Origin: Desulfobacteraceae bacterium
GTDB lineage: Bacteria; Desulfobacterota; Desulfobacteria; Desulfobacterales; Desulfobacteraceae
Reading direction: 5' to 3'
Length of the DNA: 64,000 nucleotides
Assembly: GCA_016744295.1 (NCBI GenBank)
Contig: JADGEQ010000031.1
Coordinates: 1 to 64,000, forward strand
Part shown: in pieces, positions 8,194 to 15,172 of the stretch
Layout: each line of letters starts with the position of its first letter
Numbering within the stretch: position 1 is the stretch's first letter
Notes under the pieces: model-generated
The model's database searches: none
Told to the model about the DNA's origin: nothing
Seen by the model: the letters and a program-made list of their open reading frames with translations, nothing else
Translations under genes and position numbers: made by a program

Positions 8194-9072
8194 ATGGAAG
8201 TGGCATGGCATCTAACAAAGAACATTTTGCATGATTTTCCAGATGGATGTATTCAAGATATTTGTTCCATTTATGGTGGCGTAAACTGTTCTGATCTTCA
8301 TCTGGAAGATCTTCTGTCCTCTCTGAACCGTATTTATATTGGGGATGAATTTTGCAGGAACCGGCTGCCTGATCCAGGTGAGCTTTCTAAAATTTGTGGA
8401 TTTGCCGACAGGAAAAAATTGTCGCTTACGCTTTTAACCCCGGTTCTTACTGACCAAGGGGTCGAAGAGTGTAAGGATTTGTTTGACCGATTCTACCACT
8501 GGAATTCAAGTTCGGAGGTGGTGGTCAATGATTTGGGGGTATTGTTTTTTTTGAAAAAAAATTATCCAGGGTTTCAAATCTCCATGGGCAGGCTTTTTAA
8601 TAAGGGATTTAAAGATCCCCGTCTGGAACAAACAGATATCCAGGCTCCAGGAGGAATGGAGGGGATTTTAAATGATTGCTCCTTTCACCATGAAAATATT
8701 CAGGTTTTGGCTGAAGACCTTGGTATCCAACGGTTTGAACAGGATCTTCTGCCCTATGCAAATCCCGACGGGCTGGGCAAGTCCAGGCTTAGAACGGCTG
8801 TCTATCTACCCTTTGGATATGTCACCACCGGAAGGGTCTGTTTTAGCGCAGGTCTGAATCAAGGTTCCGATACCCGGTTCAGACTTGCCAATGGTTGTTC
8901 TTCTCCCTGTGCCACCCACAGCCTGGAGCTGAAAAGTTCGAATCTTGCTTTTAAATTGTTTCAGAACGGCAATACCATATTTTATCTGTATACCCTTTCC
9001 ATGATCCGATCTTTATTGAAAAAAGCCCGGAAACAAAAATTTCGTCTGGTTTTTCAAGGAGGGCTTCTATGA
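8194..9072 (+). CDS. U32 protein, UbiV-like (Fe-S hydroxylase half)
   Basis: 292 residues of the peptidase U32 family. It keeps the four cysteines that bind a 4Fe-4S cluster in UbiV: Cys56 in YIGDEFC (UbiV YLGETVC), Cys218 in GRVCFSAG, and the Cys237-X3-Cys241 pair (numbering from the alternative GTG start at 8188). UbiU/UbiV, RlhA and TrhP are O2-independent hydroxylation factors rather than proteases. ATG 8194 is preferred because GGAAAAGGGG lies five bases upstream. It is joined to the next gene by an ATGA overlap, so the two are probably made as partners. No monooxygenase (QhpG) gene exists in this operon, so this pair is the candidate hydroxylase for the gamma-subunit tryptophan. That role is inference. 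Confidence 0.8.
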   Translation: MEVAWHLTKNILHDFPDGCIQDICSIYGGVNCSDLHLEDLLSSLNRIYIGDEFCRNRLPDPGELSKICGFADRKKLSLTLLTPVLTDQGVEECKDLFDRFYHWNSSSEVVVNDLGVLFFLKKNYPGFQISMGRLFNKGFKDPRLEQTDIQAPGGMEGILNDCSFHHENIQVLAEDLGIQRFEQDLLPYANPDGLGKSRLRTAVYLPFGYVTTGRVCFSAGLNQGSDTRFRLANGCSSPCATHSLELKSSNLAFKLFQNGNTIFYLYTLSMIRSLLKKARKQKFRLVFQGGLL

Positions 9073-10100
9073 AAATTGTCACCCCTATCAGTTCGGTTTC
9101 AGAGCTTGATATGCTTTTGCATAATGGGGCAGATGAGCTTTATTGCGGCCTTAGAACACCTGAATGGGAGAAGATTTTTAAGCAAAATTTATGGATGAAC
9201 CGAAGAAATCCGAATCAGGCAAACATATGTTCATGGGAGGAGTTGGGGAAAATCACAACAGCGGCCCATAAAAATTGTGTACGGGTGAGCATTACCTTAA
9301 ATGCCTCTTTTTATCCCAAAAAAGGGATGAACTATATTTTAAACCTGGGTGAAAAGCTTGTGAAAGAGATTGGTGTGGATACGTTGATCGTCTCTGATTT
9401 AAATTTATTAATTGCGCTTTCAAAAGAGAAATTGCCTGTCAGGATCCATCTGTCAAGCCTTGGGTCTTGCTTTAACTCGCATTCCATTGATTTTTATCGG
9501 TCCCTTGGGGTGAACAGAATCATTTTGCCCCGCCAGTTAACCATACCTGAAATCAGATCCATTGTTACCCGAGACACTGATAATGCAAACAATGATAATG
9601 GAAAAACAGCTAGTGCAAAAACGGATAAAATGGAGTTTGAAGTATTTGCCTTAAATGACGGGTGCTATTATGAAGAAGGGTTTTGTCAGACCAGCCATAC
9701 ACTGGGCGCTTTTTGTCTGACGGATTGGACGGTTGAACCTGTTGGGCCATTGAAGGAAACGCATTCGTTTTCAAAAAAACTGGATACGCGTATGGCAGAT
9801 TACAAAGAATATCTCTGGTATCAGAACAATTGCGGATCAAGTTTTCAAAAAGACGGTCTTCCCAACGGCCCCTGCAGTCTTTGCTGGTTCAGGCATTTTT
9901 TGGACTGGGGAGTGACTGCTGTAAAAATTGTGGGGCGGGAAGGATCATTTCACAGAAAAATGGGAAGCCTGCAGCTGGTCAAGGCCGTGCGGGATAAAAC
10001 CTTGAATCACAAAGAAAGGGACAGGATAAAAGCCTATGCAAGAGATCTTCGAGGGACACCCGAATACTGTAACAGCGGATCCATGTGTTACTTTAAATAA
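9069..10100 (+). CDS. U32 protein, UbiU-like (Fe-S hydroxylase half)
   Basis: 343-residue U32 family protein with the N-terminal pattern of a TIM-like barrel (IVTPISSVSELDMLLHNGADELYCGL). The cysteines fit the UbiU cluster pattern: Cys199 and Cys206 are seven apart, and Cys216 and Cys255 are 39 apart, matching the first and last spacings recalled for UbiU (169/176 and 193/232); Cys269 and Cys272 are further candidates. A variable insert with many Asn/Lys/Ala lies at 170-187. It starts inside the stop codon of the UbiV-like gene (ATGA), behind AAGGAGGG. Together they are predicted to form a heterodimer that hydroxylates a substrate without O2. The operon suggests the substrate is the QhpC tryptophan. 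Confidence 0.8.
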   Translation: MKIVTPISSVSELDMLLHNGADELYCGLRTPEWEKIFKQNLWMNRRNPNQANICSWEELGKITTAAHKNCVRVSITLNASFYPKKGMNYILNLGEKLVKEIGVDTLIVSDLNLLIALSKEKLPVRIHLSSLGSCFNSHSIDFYRSLGVNRIILPRQLTIPEIRSIVTRDTDNANNDNGKTASAKTDKMEFEVFALNDGCYYEEGFCQTSHTLGAFCLTDWTVEPVGPLKETHSFSKKLDTRMADYKEYLWYQNNCGSSFQKDGLPNGPCSLCWFRHFLDWGVTAVKIVGREGSFHRKMGSLQLVKAVRDKTLNHKERDRIKAYARDLRGTPEYCNSGSMCYFK

Positions 10101-11808
10101 GCCTGGAAAAGAGAAACCCTTTTTTGAACAGATAAAGTATCTGGGTGCCTATCTTGGTCCCCACAAGCGGGTGTTGATCATCTCTGTTCTCTTGAGTAGC
10201 ATCAGCACAGGGCTTGGGATGGTGCAGCCCTATTTTGCTAAAATTCTGATTGACACGGTATTTCTGGAAAAGCAGGCACAACTTTTATTTCCCATATTGT
10301 CCGGGTTGATTGTTCTGCTCCTGGTCAGTTTTGGGATTAGGGTGAGTAACAGCTATATCTATACAAGATATTCTGCAAAAATTCTTTTTTTGATGAGAGA
10401 AGATCTGTTTGCACATCTTCAGAAAATATCCTTGAATTTTTTCTCTAAAAAAAAAATAGGCGATATCTATTCGAGAATTGCTTCGGATATGGCAGATATC
10501 CAGGCCCTTGTCACCGATATCATTCCACGGTATGTATTTGATTTCATCACCTTCCTTGTTACAGGAGTTATCCTTTTTACGCTGAATTGGAAAATGGCCT
10601 TGATGAGTCTTTTCTTTATTCCCTTTGCCTTACTTGTTGTAAACAACCTAAAACCAAGACTTTTTGCCCTTTCCAATGATGTGGCAAAAAGCAATGCTGA
10701 TATTGCCCATTTTCTGTTTGAGTCCCTTTCCAATACCGCTGTTATCCGCGCATTTGGTGCAGAAAAAACAGAGACGGAAAAATTGAAACAAAAACAGTCC
10801 GGAATCCTTGAATTTATTTTAAAATACCAGGTGCTGGGTGCCATTTCAGGTTCGGTGCCCATGGCATTTGGCATTGTGAACACCTTGATTGTTTTTGGAT
10901 ACGGGGGCTGGCAGGTATTGGAAGGTCATTTTACCATTGGAAGTCTTGTGGCATTTTCCGTTTACCAGGGACGGGTTTTTGGCCCGTTGCAGGGACTCAT
11001 GGATGGTGTTCTTGCCTTGCAAAAATCAAAGGTTGCCATCAAAAGAGTCAGAGAAATTTTAGATATTTCTCCCTGCCTTGACGGGGAAGGCGACAGGATA
11101 CTGACCCCTGACCAGATGGAGGAAGATATCATTGTTGATCATGTCAGTTTTTCCTATGATAGGGAAAATATGATCTTAAAAAATAATTCCTTTACCATTC
11201 CTTCCGGGAAAATTACGGCGCTGGTGGGTGAAAGCGGAGTAGGGAAAACAAGTATCTGCCATCTTTTATTGCGCTTGTATACCCCTGATTCCGGGTCCAT
11301 TCGCTGGGCAGGACAAGAATTTAATAAATTTAATAAAAAATGGTTTAGAAAACAAGTTGCCATGGTCTCCCAGGAGACTTTTCTTTTTCATACCTCCATA
11401 CTTGAAAATATTCGATTTTTCAAACCAGAAGCATCCAGAGAAGAGGTTAGGAGTGCGGCCAGGTCAGCCCAGATCGATGGGTTTATAAAAACGCTTCCCA
11501 AAGGGTATGATACGATTATCGGAGACAGGGGAATGAGGCTGTCAGGGGGTCAGAAACAACGACTCAGTATTGCCAGGGCTATCCTGCTCAACCCAAAGGT
11601 ATTGATTCTGGATGAAGCCACTGCCTTTCTGGATGTAAAGGTGGAAAACCGTATAAAAAAGACCCTTAAGAACTTGATGAAGGGCAAAACCATTCTTCTT
11701 ATCAGCCATCGAAAATCCACCATCGAAAATGCCCATAAAATAATTGTTTTGGGCGAGAATGGGATTTCATATGAGGGCGCGGCAAAGGAGTTTAACCATG
11801 AATCGTGA
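10036..11808 (+). CDS. qhpF: ABC exporter for QHNDH gamma subunit
   Basis: 590-residue half-transporter: six-helix membrane domain (about residues 35-320), then an ATPase with Walker A GESGVGKTS near 398, signature LSGGQKQR and Walker B VLILDEAT. The family member QhpF in known QHNDH operons exports the cross-linked gamma subunit to the periplasm, which fits a precursor that lacks a Sec or Tat signal. The reading frame overlaps the previous gene by 65 bases; no later ATG or GTG exists before the first conserved segment, so the ATG at 10036 is kept, although its ribosome site is weak. It overlaps qhpE by 11 bases. Confidence 0.82.
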   Translation: MQEIFEGHPNTVTADPCVTLNKPGKEKPFFEQIKYLGAYLGPHKRVLIISVLLSSISTGLGMVQPYFAKILIDTVFLEKQAQLLFPILSGLIVLLLVSFGIRVSNSYIYTRYSAKILFLMREDLFAHLQKISLNFFSKKKIGDIYSRIASDMADIQALVTDIIPRYVFDFITFLVTGVILFTLNWKMALMSLFFIPFALLVVNNLKPRLFALSNDVAKSNADIAHFLFESLSNTAVIRAFGAEKTETEKLKQKQSGILEFILKYQVLGAISGSVPMAFGIVNTLIVFGYGGWQVLEGHFTIGSLVAFSVYQGRVFGPLQGLMDGVLALQKSKVAIKRVREILDISPCLDGEGDRILTPDQMEEDIIVDHVSFSYDRENMILKNNSFTIPSGKITALVGESGVGKTSICHLLLRLYTPDSGSIRWAGQEFNKFNKKWFRKQVAMVSQETFLFHTSILENIRFFKPEASREEVRSAARSAQIDGFIKTLPKGYDTIIGDRGMRLSGGQKQRLSIARAILLNPKVLILDEATAFLDVKVENRIKKTLKNLMKGKTILLISHRKSTIENAHKIIVLGENGISYEGAAKEFNHES

Positions 11809-12499
11809 TATCGTGGTTATCGACAGTGGTGTCAATCCAGCTCATTCCCATGTGCAGGGGGTGTCCGGAGGACACGGGTATCAATTGAATTCAAAGGGTC
11901 AGATAAAAAAGACCCGTGATTATATGGATGAAATCGGGCATGGCACAGCCATTTGCGGCATCATCAAACAAAAAGCGCCCTCTGTAGATCTATATGTCAT
12001 AAAAATTTTTCACCAGGATCTTAATGCATCGGCCCTTGTTTTGATGGAAGCCATGCAGTGGGCTATCCACAGCAGATTTAAAATCATTCACCTGAGCCTT
12101 GGCGTGGAAAATGAGCGCATTGCCCGTGATTTGAAACCACTGTGTCAAAGCGCCCATGATCAGAACATATTGATTCTGGCATCGGCAAAAGGGCCTGAAC
12201 ATAGGGTATATCCGGCATTCTTCCAAACCGTTATGGGTGTGTATTGGAACCATGATTGCAGCAAAGACGATTTGGTATTCCACCCGGGTGCAAGCGTTGA
12301 ATTTGGTGCCCATGGCCGGCCAAGAACAATCCCCGGAATGTCCCTTGAACAAAACTTTTGCGGCAACAGCTTTGCTGTTGCCCATGTTACGGCCAGGGCA
12401 GCACAATGGGTGAAAAGATATCCCGATAAAGAGGTGTCCTGGATAAAGGCGCAATTGGTAAAAGAGGCTAAAAATAATATAGAAAGGATTATCCCATGA
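11798..12499 (+). CDS. qhpE: Subtilisin-like protease for QhpC leader
   Basis: 233 residues, small for a subtilase and without a signal peptide, so cytoplasmic. The catalytic triad is visible as Asp9 (VVIDSGV), His48 (IGHGTAI) and Ser191 (GNSFAVAH, in place of the usual GTSMA). QhpE in Paracoccus removes the 28-residue leader from the cross-linked gamma subunit, and here the substrate has a leader of the same length. The start at 11798 is chosen over upstream in-frame codons because AAAGGAG lies seven bases before it and because the family begins right at the Asp motif. Its stop overlaps the start of the ligase gene by ATGA. Confidence 0.85.
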   Translation: MNRDIVVIDSGVNPAHSHVQGVSGGHGYQLNSKGQIKKTRDYMDEIGHGTAICGIIKQKAPSVDLYVIKIFHQDLNASALVLMEAMQWAIHSRFKIIHLSLGVENERIARDLKPLCQSAHDQNILILASAKGPEHRVYPAFFQTVMGVYWNHDCSKDDLVFHPGASVEFGAHGRPRTIPGMSLEQNFCGNSFAVAHVTARAAQWVKRYPDKEVSWIKAQLVKEAKNNIERIIP

Positions 12500-14151
12500 A
12501 CATCCCTGAAATTGAGGTTGGAAAAACAACCATTGGAAATATTGTGGACATTCTGGCAGATAACTTTGGCGCCCAGAGTTCATTGGAATACAACGCACTC
12601 GACCTGAAATTGAATTTTTCTGATTTGAGAGCGGTTTGTGATGATGTGGCAAAAGGGTTGATGGCCCTTGGTGTTGAAAGGGGAGAGAAAATAGCCATCT
12701 GGGCCAACAATCTTCCGGAATGGGTTTATACACAGTATGGTAGCGCAAGAATGGGTGCTGTGCTGGTTACCGTGAATACCGGGTATCGAAGCGCAGAGCT
12801 TGAATATCTTCTTGAGCAGTCCGATGCCACCACACTTATCCTTACCGGAGGGGTCAGGGATCCGGATGAATACCTTCATATTATCAATAAGGTCTGCCCG
12901 GATCTTAAAGAGAGCGAACCTGGAAAACTTAAATCCGAGAAACTGCCCTTCTTGAAAAATATTATCTATCTTGGCAACGAGAAAATACCGGGTATGTACA
13001 ATTGGAATGAAATAATAGAGATGGGGAAGAAGGTTTCCAAAGACCTATTGCAGAAAAGGCAAGCGTTTCTTGATCCTAACGATGTGATCAATATGCAGTA
13101 TACCTCAGGGACCACAGGGTTCCCCAAAGGCGTGATGCTGACCCATTCGAATTTAATCGGCAATGCATTAAGCCTTGCTGAATGTATGAAGCTGACACCA
13201 GAGGATACCATGTGCATCCCAGTTCCTTTTTTCCATTGTTTTGGATGTGTGATCGGTACCTTATGCTGTATGGTGTCTGCATCCACAATGGCACCTGTTG
13301 TCTCCTTTGACCCTGCCCGGGTTCTGGAAACGGTTCAGGCGTCAAAATGCACTGCCATTCTTGGTGTCCCTACCATGTTTATTGCAGAGTTAGAAGAGAT
13401 GGATAAAAAAGAGTATGACACCTCACACCTCCGTACAGGCGTCATGGCAGGATCGCCATGCCCCATCGAGGTTATGAAACGGGTTGTTTCAGATATGGGG
13501 GCCTCGGAAATGACCATTGTATATGGACAAACCGAAGCATCCCCAGGGATCACCCAGACAAGGGCTGAGGATTCTCTTGAATTGAGAGTGGAAACTGTGG
13601 GGAGAGCCTTGCCCAATGTGGCGGTTAAAATTGTGGACACGTTAACCGGAAATGATTCTCCCTGTGGAGAGCAAGGAGAGCTCTGCACCAAGGGGTATCA
13701 TGTCATGAAAGGGTATTATAAAATGGGTAGGGAAACCCAAACGGTTATTGACACTGAGAGCTGGCTCCACACGGGCGATCTTGCCGTCATGGATGAAAGC
13801 GGCTATTGTAGAATCACCGGTAGAATAAAGGATATGATCATTCGTGGTGGAGAAAATATCTATCCAAGAGAAATAGAAGAATTTATTTATGCCCACCCGA
13901 AGGTGAGGGATGTACAGGTGGTGGGCTTGCCAAGTGAAAAATATGGTGAGGAAGTCGCTGCATTTGTTCAGTTAAAGAAGGAGGGCTTATGCACTGAAGA
14001 TGATATAAAAAAATTCTGCAACGACCGGATATCATTTCACAAAATACCCAGATATGTCTTTTTTGTTAATGATTACCCCTGTACGGCCAGCGGTAAAATT
14101 CAGAAGTACAAGCTTAGAGATCAAGCGGCAGCTAAGCTTGGCCTGGCCTAG
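12496..14151 (+). CDS. Fatty-acyl-CoA synthetase (AMP-forming)
   Basis: 551-residue adenylate-forming ligase: P-loop TSGTTGFPKGVMLTHSN near residue 200, YGQTEASP near 342, the hinge motif GRIKDMIIRGGENIYP, and the C-terminal catalytic Lys in TASGKIQK. It activates a carboxylic acid to its CoA thioester in the cytoplasm. Because it is coupled to qhpE through an ATGA overlap and the operon opens with an aldehyde oxidoreductase, the logical substrate is the acid formed from the amine-derived aldehyde. It closes the operon; the chain length is not readable from the sequence. Confidence 0.88.
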   Translation: MNIPEIEVGKTTIGNIVDILADNFGAQSSLEYNALDLKLNFSDLRAVCDDVAKGLMALGVERGEKIAIWANNLPEWVYTQYGSARMGAVLVTVNTGYRSAELEYLLEQSDATTLILTGGVRDPDEYLHIINKVCPDLKESEPGKLKSEKLPFLKNIIYLGNEKIPGMYNWNEIIEMGKKVSKDLLQKRQAFLDPNDVINMQYTSGTTGFPKGVMLTHSNLIGNALSLAECMKLTPEDTMCIPVPFFHCFGCVIGTLCCMVSASTMAPVVSFDPARVLETVQASKCTAILGVPTMFIAELEEMDKKEYDTSHLRTGVMAGSPCPIEVMKRVVSDMGASEMTIVYGQTEASPGITQTRAEDSLELRVETVGRALPNVAVKIVDTLTGNDSPCGEQGELCTKGYHVMKGYYKMGRETQTVIDTESWLHTGDLAVMDESGYCRITGRIKDMIIRGGENIYPREIEEFIYAHPKVRDVQVVGLPSEKYGEEVAAFVQLKKEGLCTEDDIKKFCNDRISFHKIPRYVFFVNDYPCTASGKIQKYKLRDQAAAKLGLA

Positions 14152-14256
14152 GGGGACGCAAAAGATTATTAAAATGAAAAACAGACATCAGGCCGACAGG
14201 ATATAAAACTGAAGTTTTACCAAAATCAAAGTGTAACATACTCTCATTCGTTGAAT

Positions 14257-14415
14257 TTAAATATCCTGGCCAGGTCCTGTTTCCTGAGAAGAACTGGATG
14301 ATTCTTCAGCCATTTCAGGTTTACATTGTCCAGAATTCTTGTGATATTTTTTGATTTCTGGATGCCAAGTTCCGGCATGACAATCGTTCTGCATTGGTAT
14401 GTTTTTTTTCTCCAT
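14257..14415 (-). CDS. Possible 52-residue small protein
   Basis: A short frame on the minus strand beginning MEKKNIPMQNDCHAG and ending after a Glu/Ser-rich tail. It is supported by a perfect AAGGAGG site (14425-14431) nine bases before the ATG. Two cysteines flank a basic, aromatic stretch (CHAGTWHPEIKKYHKNSGQC). It is antisense to nothing and lies in the gap between two plus-strand units. I do not recognise a family. It could be a small regulatory or secreted peptide, or chance. Confidence 0.4.
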   Translation of the reverse strand: MEKKNIPMQNDCHAGTWHPEIKKYHKNSGQCKPEMAEESSSSSQETGPGQDI

Positions 14416-14469
14416 GCGCGAAATCCTCCTTGACAGCTAGGCAAAAACAATATAAGGAATGCCTAAAAT

Positions 14470-14510
14470 ACTAGTTTTACCTGCGTCAAGAAGGCGCAGG
14501 TAAAACTAGT
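14470..14510. repeat. Perfect 16-bp hairpin, 9-nt loop
   Basis: The arms 14470-14485 and 14495-14510 are exact reverse complements. On the plus strand it is followed by AAAAAA, so it looks more like a terminator read on the minus strand or an operator for the small minus-strand gene just to its left. Confidence 0.75.
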
Positions 14511-14546
14511 AAAAAACTTGTAAGCTGTTCGAGAATCGAAATTTTT

Positions 14547-14600
14547 AGGCCAAGAAGGTCAGATACCGGATGTACCGGTGTACTGTCTCTTGGCCTTTTT
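14547..14600 (+). terminator. Leader terminator before the ABC import operon
   Basis: AGGCCAAGA (14547-14555) pairs with TCTTGGCCT (14588-14596), enclosing an inner ACCGG/CCGGT stem, and runs into TTTTT. It lies 58 bases before the next start codon, so it is either the end of an upstream transcript or an attenuator. The left arm (AGGCCAAGAAGGTC) closely resembles that of the terminator at 21334. Confidence 0.65.
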
Positions 14601-14658
14601 GTATTTACGGAAGGTCGCGATTGTTCACACAACTAAAGGATATGAAAAGGAGGCATGC

Positions 14659-14760
14659 ATGATATTTAGAAAATCTTTGTTTCTGATAATAAACCTTTGT
14701 TATCTTGTCCTGCCAATGGGAAGAGCATGGATGCCTATGCCAAAAAGGGCGTTTCCATGA
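14659..14760 (+). CDS. Signal-peptide-like 33-residue leader frame
   Basis: Starts behind a strong AAAAGGAGG site and encodes a hydrophobic, secretion-signal-like peptide (MIFRKSLFLIINLCYLVLP...). It ends inside the ATG of the next frame (ATGA). Read with a shift of frame near 14705 it would continue as ...LSCPANGKSMDAYAKKG into the next protein, giving a normal exported protein. So either this is a coupled leader peptide, or one gene broken by a frameshift or sequence error. Confidence 0.45.
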   Translation: MIFRKSLFLIINLCYLVLPMGRAWMPMPKRAFP

Positions 14761-15143
14761 AGGATTTCAAACCCCTGGGCCGGTTCGCATTTTCAGTGGT
14801 CAGTATTGCCAATGGCTGGGCCAACAATTTTTCAAAAGATCTGATCCGGTATGACAGCGAGCCTGAAAAAGGTGATGCCACCCATTTGAAATTTGACTGG
14901 CCCAGGGATGAACTGGTGAAGTTCCTCAATGACCCTGAGTTAGACATCAATCAAAAGGGCAATCCTCTGGTCCATGTTTATTGCCCAAAATTTATTATTG
15001 CCCATGAGGATCATCCCGAAAAATGCCTTTCCGTCATGGCCACCAAGCAGATCAAAGGCAAGGCGGATCTTGAAAAGATGGTGGGCCTGGAAGCGAATCC
15101 CTTGGAGGCGATGCTGGGCAAACGGGTTGCAAATGCAGAATAA
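14757..15143 (+). CDS. Uncharacterised 128-residue protein
   Basis: I do not recognise this family. The protein begins MKDFKPLGRFAFSVV and is mostly polar, with two cysteines (VHVYCPKF and PEKCLSV). The same frame is open upstream to about 14697 (TTG), and a secretion-signal-like peptide is encoded just before in another frame, so the true product may be an exported protein of about 145-160 residues if a frameshift is corrected. It ends 29 bases before the solute-binding protein gene, so it probably belongs to the same import operon. Confidence 0.6.
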   Translation: MKDFKPLGRFAFSVVSIANGWANNFSKDLIRYDSEPEKGDATHLKFDWPRDELVKFLNDPELDINQKGNPLVHVYCPKFIIAHEDHPEKCLSVMATKQIKGKADLEKMVGLEANPLEAMLGKRVANAE

Positions 15144-15172
15144 TTCATCCAACATATTTTCAAGGAGGAAAG

